A program made the position numbers and the translations under genes. Shown one piece after another: positions 17,901 to 24,260 of a stretch of 64,000 nucleotides of DNA (positions are counted from its first letter, which is position 1; every line of letters starts with the position of its first letter). This stretch comes from Caulobacter vibrioides OR37 (GTDB lineage Bacteria; Pseudomonadota; Alphaproteobacteria; Caulobacterales; Caulobacteraceae). The stretch is from assembly GCF_000372645.1 (NCBI RefSeq), contig NZ_APMP01000027.1:1-64000 (forward strand), in the 5' to 3' direction. The notes under the pieces were generated by a model that was given only the letters and a program-made list of their open reading frames with translations, made no database searches and was not told the DNA's origin.

Positions 17901-18008
17901 GGCGGCGGGCGCGGTTTGGGCGTGAGCCTCGGCGGCGACCAGCCCCGACAGCATCGTGGCGCCCAGCAACGCGGCGCGCAGACGCAAGACCAAAGCCTGC
18001 TTTTGCAT
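14937..18008 (-). CDS. TonB-dependent receptor, probable oligosaccharide transporter
   Basis: A 1023-residue outer-membrane receptor with a signal peptide (cleavage near AEAHA-QTAPAA). A TonB box, EEVIVTGYR, lies at about residues 43-51. A plug domain follows (FADSIFAEDIGKFPDSNIAESFNRIPGITITRD, IRGLGSNFTNVTLNG, VDLSFFPTDLF), then a long barrel ending in an aromatic residue (LGVRATF). This size and plug wording are typical of the carbohydrate-uptake TonB receptors common in Caulobacter and xanthomonads. The promoter region has a perfect LacI-type palindrome and a GGTCTGACC motif shared with the glucuronidase region. I therefore infer uptake of xylan-derived, glucuronate-decorated oligosaccharides. 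The substrate is inference; the receptor class is secure. Confidence 0.94.
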   Translation of the reverse strand: MQKQALVLRLRAALLGATMLSGLVAAEAHAQTAPAASNGDAVEEVIVTGYRKSLAQSTVAKREATSFADSIFAEDIGKFPDSNIAESFNRIPGITITRDITGEGTNVAIRGLGSNFTNVTLNGASIAVASSGATDAQGTDRSVDLSFFPTDLFTKLTVNKSYSADLLEGGAAGNIDMRSARPFDRPGQHITYSLQGVKPSGADLGGKGSLILSKTWDTFGVLFGVSGQRLHTDTRGYETIGFTNPNLSAAQCGATSGCNPTGGGNWTIPSTVPVGAGAGLVAGTTIDQAFLLSKNPGATIQQIDNGLLPRLGRPSAEFGTRDRINLVGSVEWRPTENLSFYLDGMYGYKNNDLQREDMAWIVRNGAAIPLNTKYDKTDCSAGCTVTQGTYANSQFFLEYRPYLEKTELWGVNPGGEWRINDKLKVEGQVNYAKSTFHRESPTFGPVTALGQGTTVDYTYNPTGIPTIKSSVDLNNPANFVWTGGRLNMQDEKRWYETKGARGSVTWGDEKLNLKFGGNYDDVSRTIRGYDNSQAWQNATCGDNPNIYLPAPNGQPPCQGLNQPGAAPAGYPTYPGYGTGYTAGQTTPLTYGGSLIPTANLASFLKPGPAGFVTVDWDAVKKATNYDKFHDNTPETGGSNTGASGGYINEKNAAAYTEVNGVTQVLDNDLRFNVGVRYVHTKQTIGGRVSVADPRNTPASGQLPDGARYPNLVNFVYVENTYSKWLPAANIAYDVSEHAVARAAVSETMTRPDPAAQLPGVSFSAPSADQATIGNSALKPYFSKNIDLGFEFYTGQEGVIAVNAFRKSITGFTTNNVVTQPFSYLAQYGITYDTLNDTQKTAINSRGGPNSAQVQIQSQINVPNKLTINGLEFQWVQPLDFLTRRFGVEGLGVNANATIVDQTSDGPAIAYGVAKYTYNLTGYYEHHGVSLRLTQTFRQGSQSSGANQNGIGSAALFTDDYKQVDFSSSFDLEKLFGLRNLPQVTFNAINLTNAAQRSYFQYSNATFTYYKPGREFLLGVRATF

Positions 18009-18068
18009 TGTGATCCCCTAATGGAGGTCCGCCTGGCGACGAACCGTTTTGCTTCTTGGCGCCGATCG

Positions 18069-18088
18069 ATTTGGTAGCGCTACCAAAT
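18069..18088. promoter_or_regulatory. LacI-type operator (perfect 20-bp palindrome) before the TonB receptor
   Basis: ATTTGGTAGCGCTACCAAAT is a perfect palindrome with the central CG typical of LacI-family operators. It lies 61 bp before the receptor's start codon. From memory, the xylose-inducible promoter of C. crescentus carries a closely related TAGCGCTACCAA sequence bound by the LacI-type XylR. No LacI gene is in this window. Confidence 0.75.
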
Positions 18089-18368
18089 ACCCTTTTCTCA
18101 AAACGGCCCGCGCGTCAACAGGCCTGACATATTGGTCTGACCTTATCTTTCAGGCGTGACACATCCGCCCGATGGCCAATAAGGCGTTGTTTTCACGAAT
18201 GATTATCGCGCGAACAGCGCCGCTTGCCCGTTGAGGCGCGAGAATCGCGGCGCGGCGTTCCCGTTTGATTTTCCCAGGTGTTGCGGATCGACATCAGCGG
18301 AATCGTCAGGCCACATGGCGGGGCTCGGACGCGCGCGGGATCGACTGTCCTGGCCATTTTCCGGGCCG

Positions 18369-18418
18369 AGAGCGCGTTAGGTTTAGGTGTGAGCGGCCAA
18401 GCCGCCAGAACGCGCTCT
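18369..18418. repeat. Palindromic element (TAGAGCC family, copy 2)
   Basis: Arms AGAGCGCGTT (18369-18378) and AACGCGCTCT (18409-18418) enclose TTTAGGTGTGAGCGGC. The same interior, GTTAGGTTTAGG-GTGAGCGG, recurs at 45849-45898 and, inverted and diverged, at 55520-55583. The following AGATATTTGAATC resembles the spacer AAGTATTTGATTT between the two palindromes at 22.3 kb, so this is a degraded form of the same composite element. It lies downstream of the DUF1272 gene. Confidence 0.7.
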
Positions 18419-18486
18419 AGATATTTGAATCCATAAACTTTTTATCCACTTCAAATAAAGTCCATTTGAAGCGGATAGGCTCGGAT

Positions 18487-18765
18487 CTAGGCCCAGCGGG
18501 CCGGCTCCGGCGCGGGCTTCGGCGGCGGGGCGTACCGGTGGCCCCTATGCACCCGCCGCAGCGAGGCCGGATAGCGGTGCAGCTGCGCGTCCGGGCGGAT
18601 CGGCCGCGCCACCAGCCCGCCGCCGCAGTCCGGACAGGTCTCGCCAAAGCGCAGGTCGGCGCAATCGGCGCAGAAGGTGTGTTCGAAGGTGCAGATTCGG
18701 GCCGCGGGACTGGCCGGCGGCAGGTCCGCGTCGCAGCATTCGCAGTTGGGACGCAATTCGAGCAT
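18487..18765 (-). CDS. DUF1272 zinc-ribbon-like protein
   Basis: A 92-residue protein starting MLELRPNCECCDADLPPAS. Paired cysteines (CECC, CTFEHTFCADC, CPDC) are spaced as in DUF1272, a small family thought to bind zinc through a treble of Cys pairs. A Pro/Arg-rich tail follows (HRGHRYAPPPKPAPEPARWA). The start at 18765 follows GGGAGGACGG and coincides with the domain start; a longer frame upstream is unlikely to be translated. No function is established for the family. It is divergent from carA. Confidence 0.9.
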   Translation of the reverse strand: MLELRPNCECCDADLPPASPAARICTFEHTFCADCADLRFGETCPDCGGGLVARPIRPDAQLHRYPASLRRVHRGHRYAPPPKPAPEPARWA

Positions 18766-19094
18766 GGGCCGTCCTCCCGTGATCGTCGCGCTTCGATGCC
18801 TCGAAAGCCTTACATCATAAGGGCTTTTGGGGCCTTGGCGCGAGGGCGGACGTTCGTCGATCACGGGAATGTGGAGCCAAGCGAAAATCGCGTGATCAGG
18901 CGGGGTTGACCCCCTCCCCCATACCCCCTACACACCGCGCCGTTTGCGCGGCGGACGGGCCAAAAACCCGTCCGCTTTCTTGCAAGGAAGACGCCCCGGC
19001 GCGCCGGGGCTGGGCGGGGTTACACCCGACCCGCCTTTTTGCGAAAATGACCCCGCCCAATTCCGGGCCACCGCGTTCAGGAGCGCTCAACAGA
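18766..19094 (+). promoter_or_regulatory. carA leader with successive hairpins
   Basis: A 329-bp non-coding stretch upstream of carA. The hairpins are CCGCGC-cgttt-GCGCGG (18935-18951), GCGGACGGG / CCCGTCCGC followed by TTTCTT (18951-18979, terminator-like), the palindrome GCCCCGGCGCGCCGGGGC near 18993-19010, and GGCGGG / CCCGCC followed by TTTTTG (about 19012-19041). Two terminator-like structures before carA suggest transcription attenuation, perhaps in response to pyrimidine or arginine supply. Structures are seen; regulation is inferred. Confidence 0.55.
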
Positions 19095-20261
19095 ATGTCC
19101 CAAGACCTTCTCCCCGGCGTTACCGGCGTCCTGGCCCTGGCGGACGGAACGATCCTGCAAGGCGTCGGCTGCGGCGCGGTCGGCGACGCGGTCGGCGAGG
19201 TGTGCTTCAACACCGCCATGACCGGCTATCAGGAGATCCTGACCGACCCGTCCTACATGGCCCAGATCGTGGCCTTCACCTTCCCGCACATCGGCAATGT
19301 CGGCACGAACGCCGAAGACCTGGAACAGATCACGGGCGTGGCCGAGACCGCCGCCCGCGGCGCCCTGTTCCGCGACGTCCCGACCCAGCAGGCCAACTGG
19401 CGCGCCAATGGCGACTTCGACGCCTGGATGAAGACGCGCGGCGTCATCGGCCTGGCCGGCGTCGACACCCGCGCCCTGACCCGCAAGATCCGCGAGACGG
19501 GGATGCCGCACGGCGTCATCGCCCACGCGCCCGACGGAAAGTTCGACCTCGAGGCGCTGGTCGCCAAGGCCAAGGCCTGGGCCGGCCTGGAAGGCCTGGA
19601 CCTGGCCAAGGACGCCTCGACCACCCAGACCTTCACCTGGGACGAGGGCCTGTGGTCGTGGCCGGAAGGCTACGCCAAGCTGGACAAGCCCAAGTACGAG
19701 GTCGTGGTCGTCGACTACGGCGTCAAGCGCAACATCCTGCGCGCCCTGGCCCATGTCGGCGCCCGCGCCACGGTGGTGCCGGCCTCGACCTCGGCCGAGG
19801 AGATCCTGGCGCGCGATCCCGACGGCGTGATGCTGTCAAACGGCCCCGGCGACCCCGCCGCGACGGGCCAGTACGCCGTGCCGGAAATCCAGAAGCTGGT
19901 CGCCAGCGGCAAGCCGCTGTTCGGCATCTGCCTGGGCCACCAGATGCTGGCCCTGGCCCTGGGCGCCAAGACCGTGAAGATGGAACAGGGCCACCACGGC
20001 GCCAACCACCCGGTCAAGGACCTGACCACCGGCAAGGTCGAGATCGTCTCGATGAACCACGGCTTCACCGTGGACTCCGCGTCCCTGCCCGCCCCGGTGC
20101 GGGAGACCCACGTCTCGCTGTTCGACGGCACCAACGCCGGCATCGCCCTGGCCGACAAGCCGGTGTTCAGCGTCCAGCACCACCCCGAAGCCTCGCCCGG
20201 CCCGACGGACAGCCTGTACCTGTTCGAGCGCTTCGCCGGGCTGATGGATCAAGCGAAGTAG
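19095..20261 (+). CDS. carA: Carbamoyl-phosphate synthase small subunit
   Basis: A 388-residue glutaminase subunit that supplies ammonia to CarB for carbamoyl phosphate, feeding pyrimidine and arginine synthesis. The N-terminal CPSase small domain ([33 protein letters not shown]) is followed by a class I glutamine amidotransferase domain. That domain carries the nucleophile Cys in [23 protein letters not shown], and the His/Glu pair in [13 protein letters not shown]. The ATG at 19095 follows AGGAG by 11 bases and starts at the conserved N-terminus; upstream in-frame codons run through the leader hairpins. carB is 21 kb away on the other strand, so the subunits are not co-transcribed. Confidence 0.97.
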   Translation: MSQDLLPGVTGVLALADGTILQGVGCGAVGDAVGEVCFNTAMTGYQEILTDPSYMAQIVAFTFPHIGNVGTNAEDLEQITGVAETAARGALFRDVPTQQANWRANGDFDAWMKTRGVIGLAGVDTRALTRKIRETGMPHGVIAHAPDGKFDLEALVAKAKAWAGLEGLDLAKDASTTQTFTWDEGLWSWPEGYAKLDKPKYEVVVVDYGVKRNILRALAHVGARATVVPASTSAEEILARDPDGVMLSNGPGDPAATGQYAVPEIQKLVASGKPLFGICLGHQMLALALGAKTVKMEQGHHGANHPVKDLTTGKVEIVSMNHGFTVDSASLPAPVRETHVSLFDGTNAGIALADKPVFSVQHHPEASPGPTDSLYLFERFAGLMDQAK

Positions 20262-20268
20262 GCCTTTG

Positions 20269-20296
20269 AAATCCCTCTCTCTTGAGAGAGGGATTT
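20269..20296. terminator. Perfect 13-bp hairpin after carA
   Basis: AAATCCCTCTCTC-tt-GAGAGAGGGATTT is a perfect 13-bp stem with a two-base loop, starting 8 bases after the carA stop. Its CCCTCTCTC core is the same as in repeat copy C at 13.3-13.4 kb. It ends in ATTTG rather than a long T run, but it is the likely carA terminator. Confidence 0.65.
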
Positions 20297-20355
20297 GATG
20301 TTTTGACCGCCCCTACGTCACCCGGCGCTATCCTTCGAAAACGGAGGACGCCAGG

Positions 20356-21093
20356 ATGATCGACGATACCGACTTCACCGGCAGGCGTGTGCTGGTCGTG
20401 GGCGGGTCCAGCGGGATCGGCAACGGGATCGCGCACGCCTTCAAGGCGCGGGGCGCCGAGGTCGCCGTCTGGGGCACGCGGGCCAGCGCGGCCGACTATG
20501 ACCCGGCCGAGGGCTCCGACCTCTCGGGCCTTTCCTACGCCCGCGTCGACGTCGGCGATCCGGACGCCGTCGAGGCCGCGACCGCGCCGTTCGAAACCCT
20601 GGACGTCCTGGTCCTCTGCCAGGGGACGGTCGTCTACAAGCGCGGCGAGTTCGAGCGGGCCGGCTGGGACCGGGTCATGGCCGTCAACCTCGACAGCCTG
20701 ATGTCCTGCGCCCGCCGCTTCAAGCCGGCCCTGACGGCGAGCCAGGGCAGCGTGATCATCGTCAGCTCGATCTCTGGCCTGAAGGCCAATATCGGCAATC
20801 CGGCCTACGCCGCCTCCAAGGCCGGGGCGATCAGCCTGACCAAGACCCTGGGCCAGGCCTGGGCGCCCGAGGGGGTGCGGGTCAACGGCCTGGCGCCGGG
20901 CCTGGCCGAGACCAAGCTGACCAAGGTCACCACCCAGAGCCCCGAGCGCCTGGCCGGAGCGCTGGCCGCCATCCCCCAGCGCCGGATGGGAACGCCCGCC
21001 GACATGGCGGGGGCGGCGCTGTTCCTGGCCTCGCCCCTGGCGTCCTACGTCACCGGCCACACCCTGGTCGTCGACGGCGGCCTGTCCCTGTGA
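20356..21093 (+). CDS. Short-chain dehydrogenase/reductase (SDR)
   Basis: A 245-residue classical-type SDR. It has the nucleotide-binding VLVVGGSSGIGNGIA, catalytic Ser in IIVSSISGLKAN and the YAASK catalytic Tyr/Lys. The usual NNAG is replaced by LCQG at the equivalent strand, a modest deviation. The C-terminal VTGHTLVVDGG ending is typical. It lies 13 bp upstream of a zinc alcohol dehydrogenase on the same strand, so the two probably form an operon oxidising or reducing related alcohols or polyols. The ATG follows GGAGGACGCCAGG. The substrate is unknown. Confidence 0.9.
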   Translation: MIDDTDFTGRRVLVVGGSSGIGNGIAHAFKARGAEVAVWGTRASAADYDPAEGSDLSGLSYARVDVGDPDAVEAATAPFETLDVLVLCQGTVVYKRGEFERAGWDRVMAVNLDSLMSCARRFKPALTASQGSVIIVSSISGLKANIGNPAYAASKAGAISLTKTLGQAWAPEGVRVNGLAPGLAETKLTKVTTQSPERLAGALAAIPQRRMGTPADMAGAALFLASPLASYVTGHTLVVDGGLSL

Positions 21094-21106
21094 TCGGAGA
21101 AGAGCC

Positions 21107-22147
21107 ATGAAAGCCCTGCGCTACCACGGCGCCCGCGACGTCCGGTACGAGAGCATGGACGACCCGACGCCCCAGTCGGATCGCGACGCGATCGTCAAGG
21201 TCACCACCTGCTCGATCTGCGGCTCGGACCTCCACATCTATCACGGCCACGGCTTCTCCGAGGACTTAGGGTTCTGCGTCGGCCACGAGGCGGTGGGCGA
21301 GGTGGTCGAGGTCGGGCGCGGCATCCAGCGGCTGAAGGTCGGCGACAAGGTGATGCTGCCGGCGGCGGTGGGGTGCGGGCGCTGCCGCTCGTGCCTCTCG
21401 GGCGTGGTCAATACGTGCGAGTACGGCCAGGCCGGCTGCTATGGCCTGTCGGCGCGGCTGCAGGGCTCGCAGGCCGAGGCCGTGCGCGTGCCAGCCGCCG
21501 ACATGAACGCCGTGCCGGTGCCGGAAGGCGTCTCGATGGAGCAGGCGCTGATGATGACCGACGCCCTGGCCACCGCCTGGTTCGGGGCGCGCAACGCCGA
21601 GGTGCGGCCCGGCGCCAGCGTGGCGGTGATCGGCCTTGGCCCCATCGGCCTGATGGCGGTCGAGAGCGCCTATGTGATGGGCGCGCACGTGGTCTACGCC
21701 ATAGACCCCCTGCCCGCCCGCCGGGCCCTGGCGCGAGAGGCCGGCGCCATAGCCCTGTCGCCCGACGAGGCCAAGGACCGGATCCGCGAGGACACCAAGG
21801 GCCGGGGCCTGGACTGCGTGATCGAGGCGGTGGGCGGCGAGGCCACGGTCGACGCGGCCCTGCGCCTCGCGCGGCCGCGCGGCGTGGTGTCGGTGATCGG
21901 GGTGCAGCAGGCCCGGCGCTTTCCCTTCCCGCTGGAGCGCGCCTTTGCCGCGGGCCTGACCTTCCGGGTCGGGACCTGCTCGGTGCCCGAGGAGCTGCCG
22001 GCCCTGTTCCCGCTGGTCCGCTCGGGGCGGCTGAAGCCCGAGAAATATGTCAGCCACCGCCTGCCGCTCAGCCAGGGCGCGGAGGCCTATCGCCTGTTCG
22101 AATCCCGCGAGGCGGGCGCGCTGAAGATGGTGCTGACGCCGGACTGA
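21107..22147 (+). CDS. Zinc-dependent alcohol dehydrogenase (MDR superfamily)
   Basis: A 346-residue medium-chain dehydrogenase. Catalytic zinc ligands are the Cys in CSICGSDLHIYHG and the His/Glu in GHEAVGEVVEVG. The structural-zinc lobe is GCGRCRSCLSGVVNTC. The Rossmann motif is VAVIGLGPIGLMAVESA. The GSDLHIYHG wording is seen in enzymes for glutathione-independent formaldehyde oxidation and related alcohols, but the substrate cannot be fixed. It sits just behind the SDR gene and is probably co-transcribed with it. Confidence 0.92.
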   Translation: MKALRYHGARDVRYESMDDPTPQSDRDAIVKVTTCSICGSDLHIYHGHGFSEDLGFCVGHEAVGEVVEVGRGIQRLKVGDKVMLPAAVGCGRCRSCLSGVVNTCEYGQAGCYGLSARLQGSQAEAVRVPAADMNAVPVPEGVSMEQALMMTDALATAWFGARNAEVRPGASVAVIGLGPIGLMAVESAYVMGAHVVYAIDPLPARRALAREAGAIALSPDEAKDRIREDTKGRGLDCVIEAVGGEATVDAALRLARPRGVVSVIGVQQARRFPFPLERAFAAGLTFRVGTCSVPEELPALFPLVRSGRLKPEKYVSHRLPLSQGAEAYRLFESREAGALKMVLTPD

Positions 22148-22312
22148 GCGGCGCGAAAGGGGGGCCGCCTCCCGCGACACGGGGGGCGCGGCGGGAGGCG
22201 GCGGCCAGACGCCGACAACTCGGGGGCGTCTTCGGCGTCTGGCGTGGGCTCGCGCGCGCTTCGGGTGACGCACCGAAGCGTTGGGCAGGCCCAAGAGGGG
22301 GGAGGAAGGCCA
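22148..22312. other. Intergenic stretch after the alcohol dehydrogenase
   Basis: About 165 bp of GC-rich sequence between convergent genes, before the palindromic element. A loose inverted repeat (GCGACACGGGGGGCGCGGCGG and neighbouring GGCGGCGGCC, and CCGACAACTCGGGGGCGTCTTCGG) is visible. No gene was identified. Confidence 0.4.
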
Positions 22313-22429
22313 AGAGCGTGACGCCGAAAGTGGGAACCGGTTTCGGCGCGTGTCACGCTCTAAGTATTTGATTTAGAGCCTCGTTATCGCGTCAAAACGA
22401 TTCCGTTTTGACGCGATAACGAGGCTCTA
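22313..22429. repeat. Composite palindromic element (TAGAGCC family, copy 3)
   Basis: There are two palindromes. The first (22313-22361) has arms AGAGCGTGAC/GTCACGCTCT around GCCGAAAGTGGGAACCGGTT, a core I recall from repeats widespread in Rhizobiales. After the spacer AAGTATTTGATT, the second (22374-22429) has perfect 26-bp arms with a 4-base loop. It begins and, read on the other strand, ends with TAGAGCCTCG. The outer three bases, 22427-22429, are the TAG stop of the flagellar-like gene. The hairpin is a likely bidirectional terminator. Confidence 0.85.
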
Positions 22430-22657
22430 CGCCTTGATGTCCAGCAGGGCGCCGGCCATCTGGTCGGCGGTCTTGGCGACCACCGCGTTGGCCTTGAAGT
22501 CCTGGACCGCGCCGATCTGCTCGGTCCGCTCCTTCACGTAGTCGTCGTCCTTCTGCTTCTCGGTCGCCGCGTCCGTGGCGGCGACGCGCTGGGCGCTGGC
22601 GTAGAGACGACTGGCGGCGGCCGACATTCCGGCGGCGGCGATGCTAAGGGCCTGCAT
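22427..22657 (-). CDS. Miniature flagellar rod/hook-like protein
   Basis: A 76-residue protein. The N-terminus (LSIAAAGMSAAASRLYASAQRVA) resembles the conserved first helix of flagellar rod, hook and hook-associated proteins. The C-terminus (FKANAVVAKTADQMAGALLDIKA) resembles their C-terminal helix. The central rod or hook domains are missing and replaced by a short charged linker (TEKQKDDDYVKERTEQ). AAGGAGG lies five bases before the ATG at 22657. No other flagellar gene is nearby. It may be a rod adaptor, or a separate small protein using the same coiled-coil ends. Its stop codon lies in the palindromic element. Confidence 0.75.
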   Translation of the reverse strand: MQALSIAAAGMSAAASRLYASAQRVAATDAATEKQKDDDYVKERTEQIGAVQDFKANAVVAKTADQMAGALLDIKA

Positions 22658-22839
22658 GGGGGCCTCCTTGCGGCTTCCACGCGGTTATCGTCGATGTTGG
22701 GTTAAGCCCTGGCGTGCGAAGATGGTGAAATTGCCCCGGAGCCCTAAATTTTTCGGCGCGGAAATCGGGCGCGGGAACATTGACCGCTTCCCCGCGAGGA
22801 GCGATTTTCGGGCTCTCGTTCCAACCAGGGTCTCACGCT

Positions 22840-23472
22840 GTGCGCGGCACCGGCGCTTTCCTGAAGATCGGCGTGATCGCGCCGGCCATCATGGTGGCCG
22901 ACGTGGTGGTGGCCCAGCGGCTGTTCCCCGGCTTCGACGCCGGCGCGCAGTTCATCAGCGAGCTGGGCGGCCCCAAGGCGCCCCTGCCCGAGGTCTTCAA
23001 CTACGGCATGATGCTGGCGGGCCTCGCCGGACTGCTGGCCGGCGCCGGCTTCGCCCACGCGCTGGAAGAGGCCGGCGGGCGGCGGGTGGTGTCTGCCTTC
23101 GCGGGCCTGTTCGTAGCCCTGACGGGCCTGGGCGCCTTCTTCGCCGGGGTGTTCCACTGGCCCGACCCGATGCATCGCGCCTGCGGCGTGGGCCTGGGCA
23201 TCCAGTTCGCGCCGCTATTCGCCGCCTGGGCCCTGTGGGGCAAGCCGGGCTATCGGCGGCTGGCCAACTTCTCGCTGGGTTGGTTCTTCGGCCTGCTGCT
23301 GGTCTTCGCCCTGCTGACCGGGGTGTGGAACGTCCGCACCGGCCACGATGTCGGCTACTGGCAGCGCGGGCACGCCTTCCTGGGCCTGCTGTGGCTGGCC
23401 ATCGCCGCCTGGACGCTGGAGAAGGGCTGGCGGGCCTCGCTGGCTCCCGACCCCGCCCCGGCGACGGCCTGA
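22840..23472 (+). CDS. DUF998 membrane protein
   Basis: A 210-residue protein with six membrane segments. Its wording (FLKIGVIAPAIMVADVVVAQRLFPGFDAGAQFISELGGPKAPLPEVFNYGMMLAGLAGLLAG, then GVFHWPDPMHRACGVGLG) fits DUF998, a family of unknown function with a conserved His in the HxP(D)PMHR segment. The start is uncertain: the GTG at 22840 gives a compact first helix, while a TTG at 22780 would add 20 residues. It is followed after about 80 bp by the beta-barrel protein on the same strand. Confidence 0.8.
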   Translation: MRGTGAFLKIGVIAPAIMVADVVVAQRLFPGFDAGAQFISELGGPKAPLPEVFNYGMMLAGLAGLLAGAGFAHALEEAGGRRVVSAFAGLFVALTGLGAFFAGVFHWPDPMHRACGVGLGIQFAPLFAAWALWGKPGYRRLANFSLGWFFGLLLVFALLTGVWNVRTGHDVGYWQRGHAFLGLLWLAIAAWTLEKGWRASLAPDPAPATA

Positions 23473-23554
23473 CAAGGCCCGCTTGACGGCGCCGCTTGAC
23501 GCGGCCCGGCGTCTCGTAGAGGCAAGGCCGAGCTTGACCTTGGCGGACCGTCCG

Positions 23555-24247
23555 ATGATCACCTTCGACTACGACGACATCTTCACCGAGCCGGAAGACG
23601 TCGATCCCAACACCCTGGACAATCTGGGGCCGCTGCGCCGCCTGGCCGGCGTCTGGGAAGGCAAGAAGGGCGTCGACCTCAATCCCAAGGCCGAGGGGCC
23701 CGAGCGCCGCGAGTTCCTGGAGCGCATCGAACTCCAGCCGATCGACCCCCAGGCCAACGGCCCGCAGCTGCTGTACGGCCTGCGCTATCACATCCACATC
23801 GTCGCCTCGGACGAGGATGTCACCTTCCACGACCAGGTCGGCTATTGGCTGTACGAGCCGGCGACCGGGATGATCCTGCAGACCCTGGCCATCCCGCGCG
23901 GCCAGACGGCCCTGGCCAAGGGCGAGGCGCTGGCCGACGGCTCGGGCCTTTCCGTTCGCGCGGACCGGGGCGGACCGGGCTATGGCCTCTGCTCCAGCGA
24001 CTTCCTGGAATGGGCGTTCCGCACCGACTCCTACCAGCTGGACGTCACCTTCGAAGCCGACGGCGGCTGGTCCTATGTCTCGACCACGATGCTGCAGGTG
24101 CGCGGCCGCGCGGCGCCGTTCCGCCACGTCGACCGCAACACCCTGCACAAGGTGGCCGAGCCCCGGCCCAACCCGTCGGCCCGGATCGCGGCCGGCGAGG
24201 CGAGCCTGGCGCGGGCGCACGGCTTCGTCTCGATCGACCACGACTGA
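23555..24247 (+). CDS. FABP/nitrobindin-like beta-barrel protein (heme-binding-like)
   Basis: A 230-residue soluble protein. After an acidic N-terminus (MITFDYDDIFTEPEDVDPNTLDNLGPLRRLAGVWEGKKG) it reads as a ten-stranded barrel with RIELQPIDPQANGPQLLYGLRYHIHIV and TFHDQVGYWLYEPATGMILQTLAIPRGQ. This is the wording of the FABP-like/THAP4-nitrobindin-related family. A C-terminal HVDRNTLHKV supplies possible metal or heme His residues. The start at 23555 removes a spurious upstream extension. The ligand is unknown; heme or a fatty acid are the usual candidates. The oleate hydratase gene is convergent and 13 bp away. Confidence 0.8.
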   Translation: MITFDYDDIFTEPEDVDPNTLDNLGPLRRLAGVWEGKKGVDLNPKAEGPERREFLERIELQPIDPQANGPQLLYGLRYHIHIVASDEDVTFHDQVGYWLYEPATGMILQTLAIPRGQTALAKGEALADGSGLSVRADRGGPGYGLCSSDFLEWAFRTDSYQLDVTFEADGGWSYVSTTMLQVRGRAAPFRHVDRNTLHKVAEPRPNPSARIAAGEASLARAHGFVSIDHD

Positions 24248-24260
24248 CGGGACAGGCCGG

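Larger units (their letters stand above)
18009..18486. promoter_or_regulatory. Upstream region of the TonB receptor: operators and a palindromic repeat
   Basis: A 478-bp stretch with no credible gene. From the receptor outward it holds the LacI-type palindrome (18069-18088), ATTGGTCTGACC (18131-18142, a GntR/FCD-like half-perfect operator also found at 11.1 kb), and a TAGAGCC-family palindromic element at 18369-18418 followed by an AT-rich segment to 18470. On the minus strand a TTGACG hexamer lies between the two operators, but no convincing -10 was fixed. Confidence 0.55.

Noticed and set aside
14778..18077. Open frame of about 1100 codons opposite the TonB receptor
   Set aside because: It is antisense to a receptor with clear domains and runs in the complementary frame forced by high third-position GC. 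It has Arg/Ala/Gly-rich composition and no domain.
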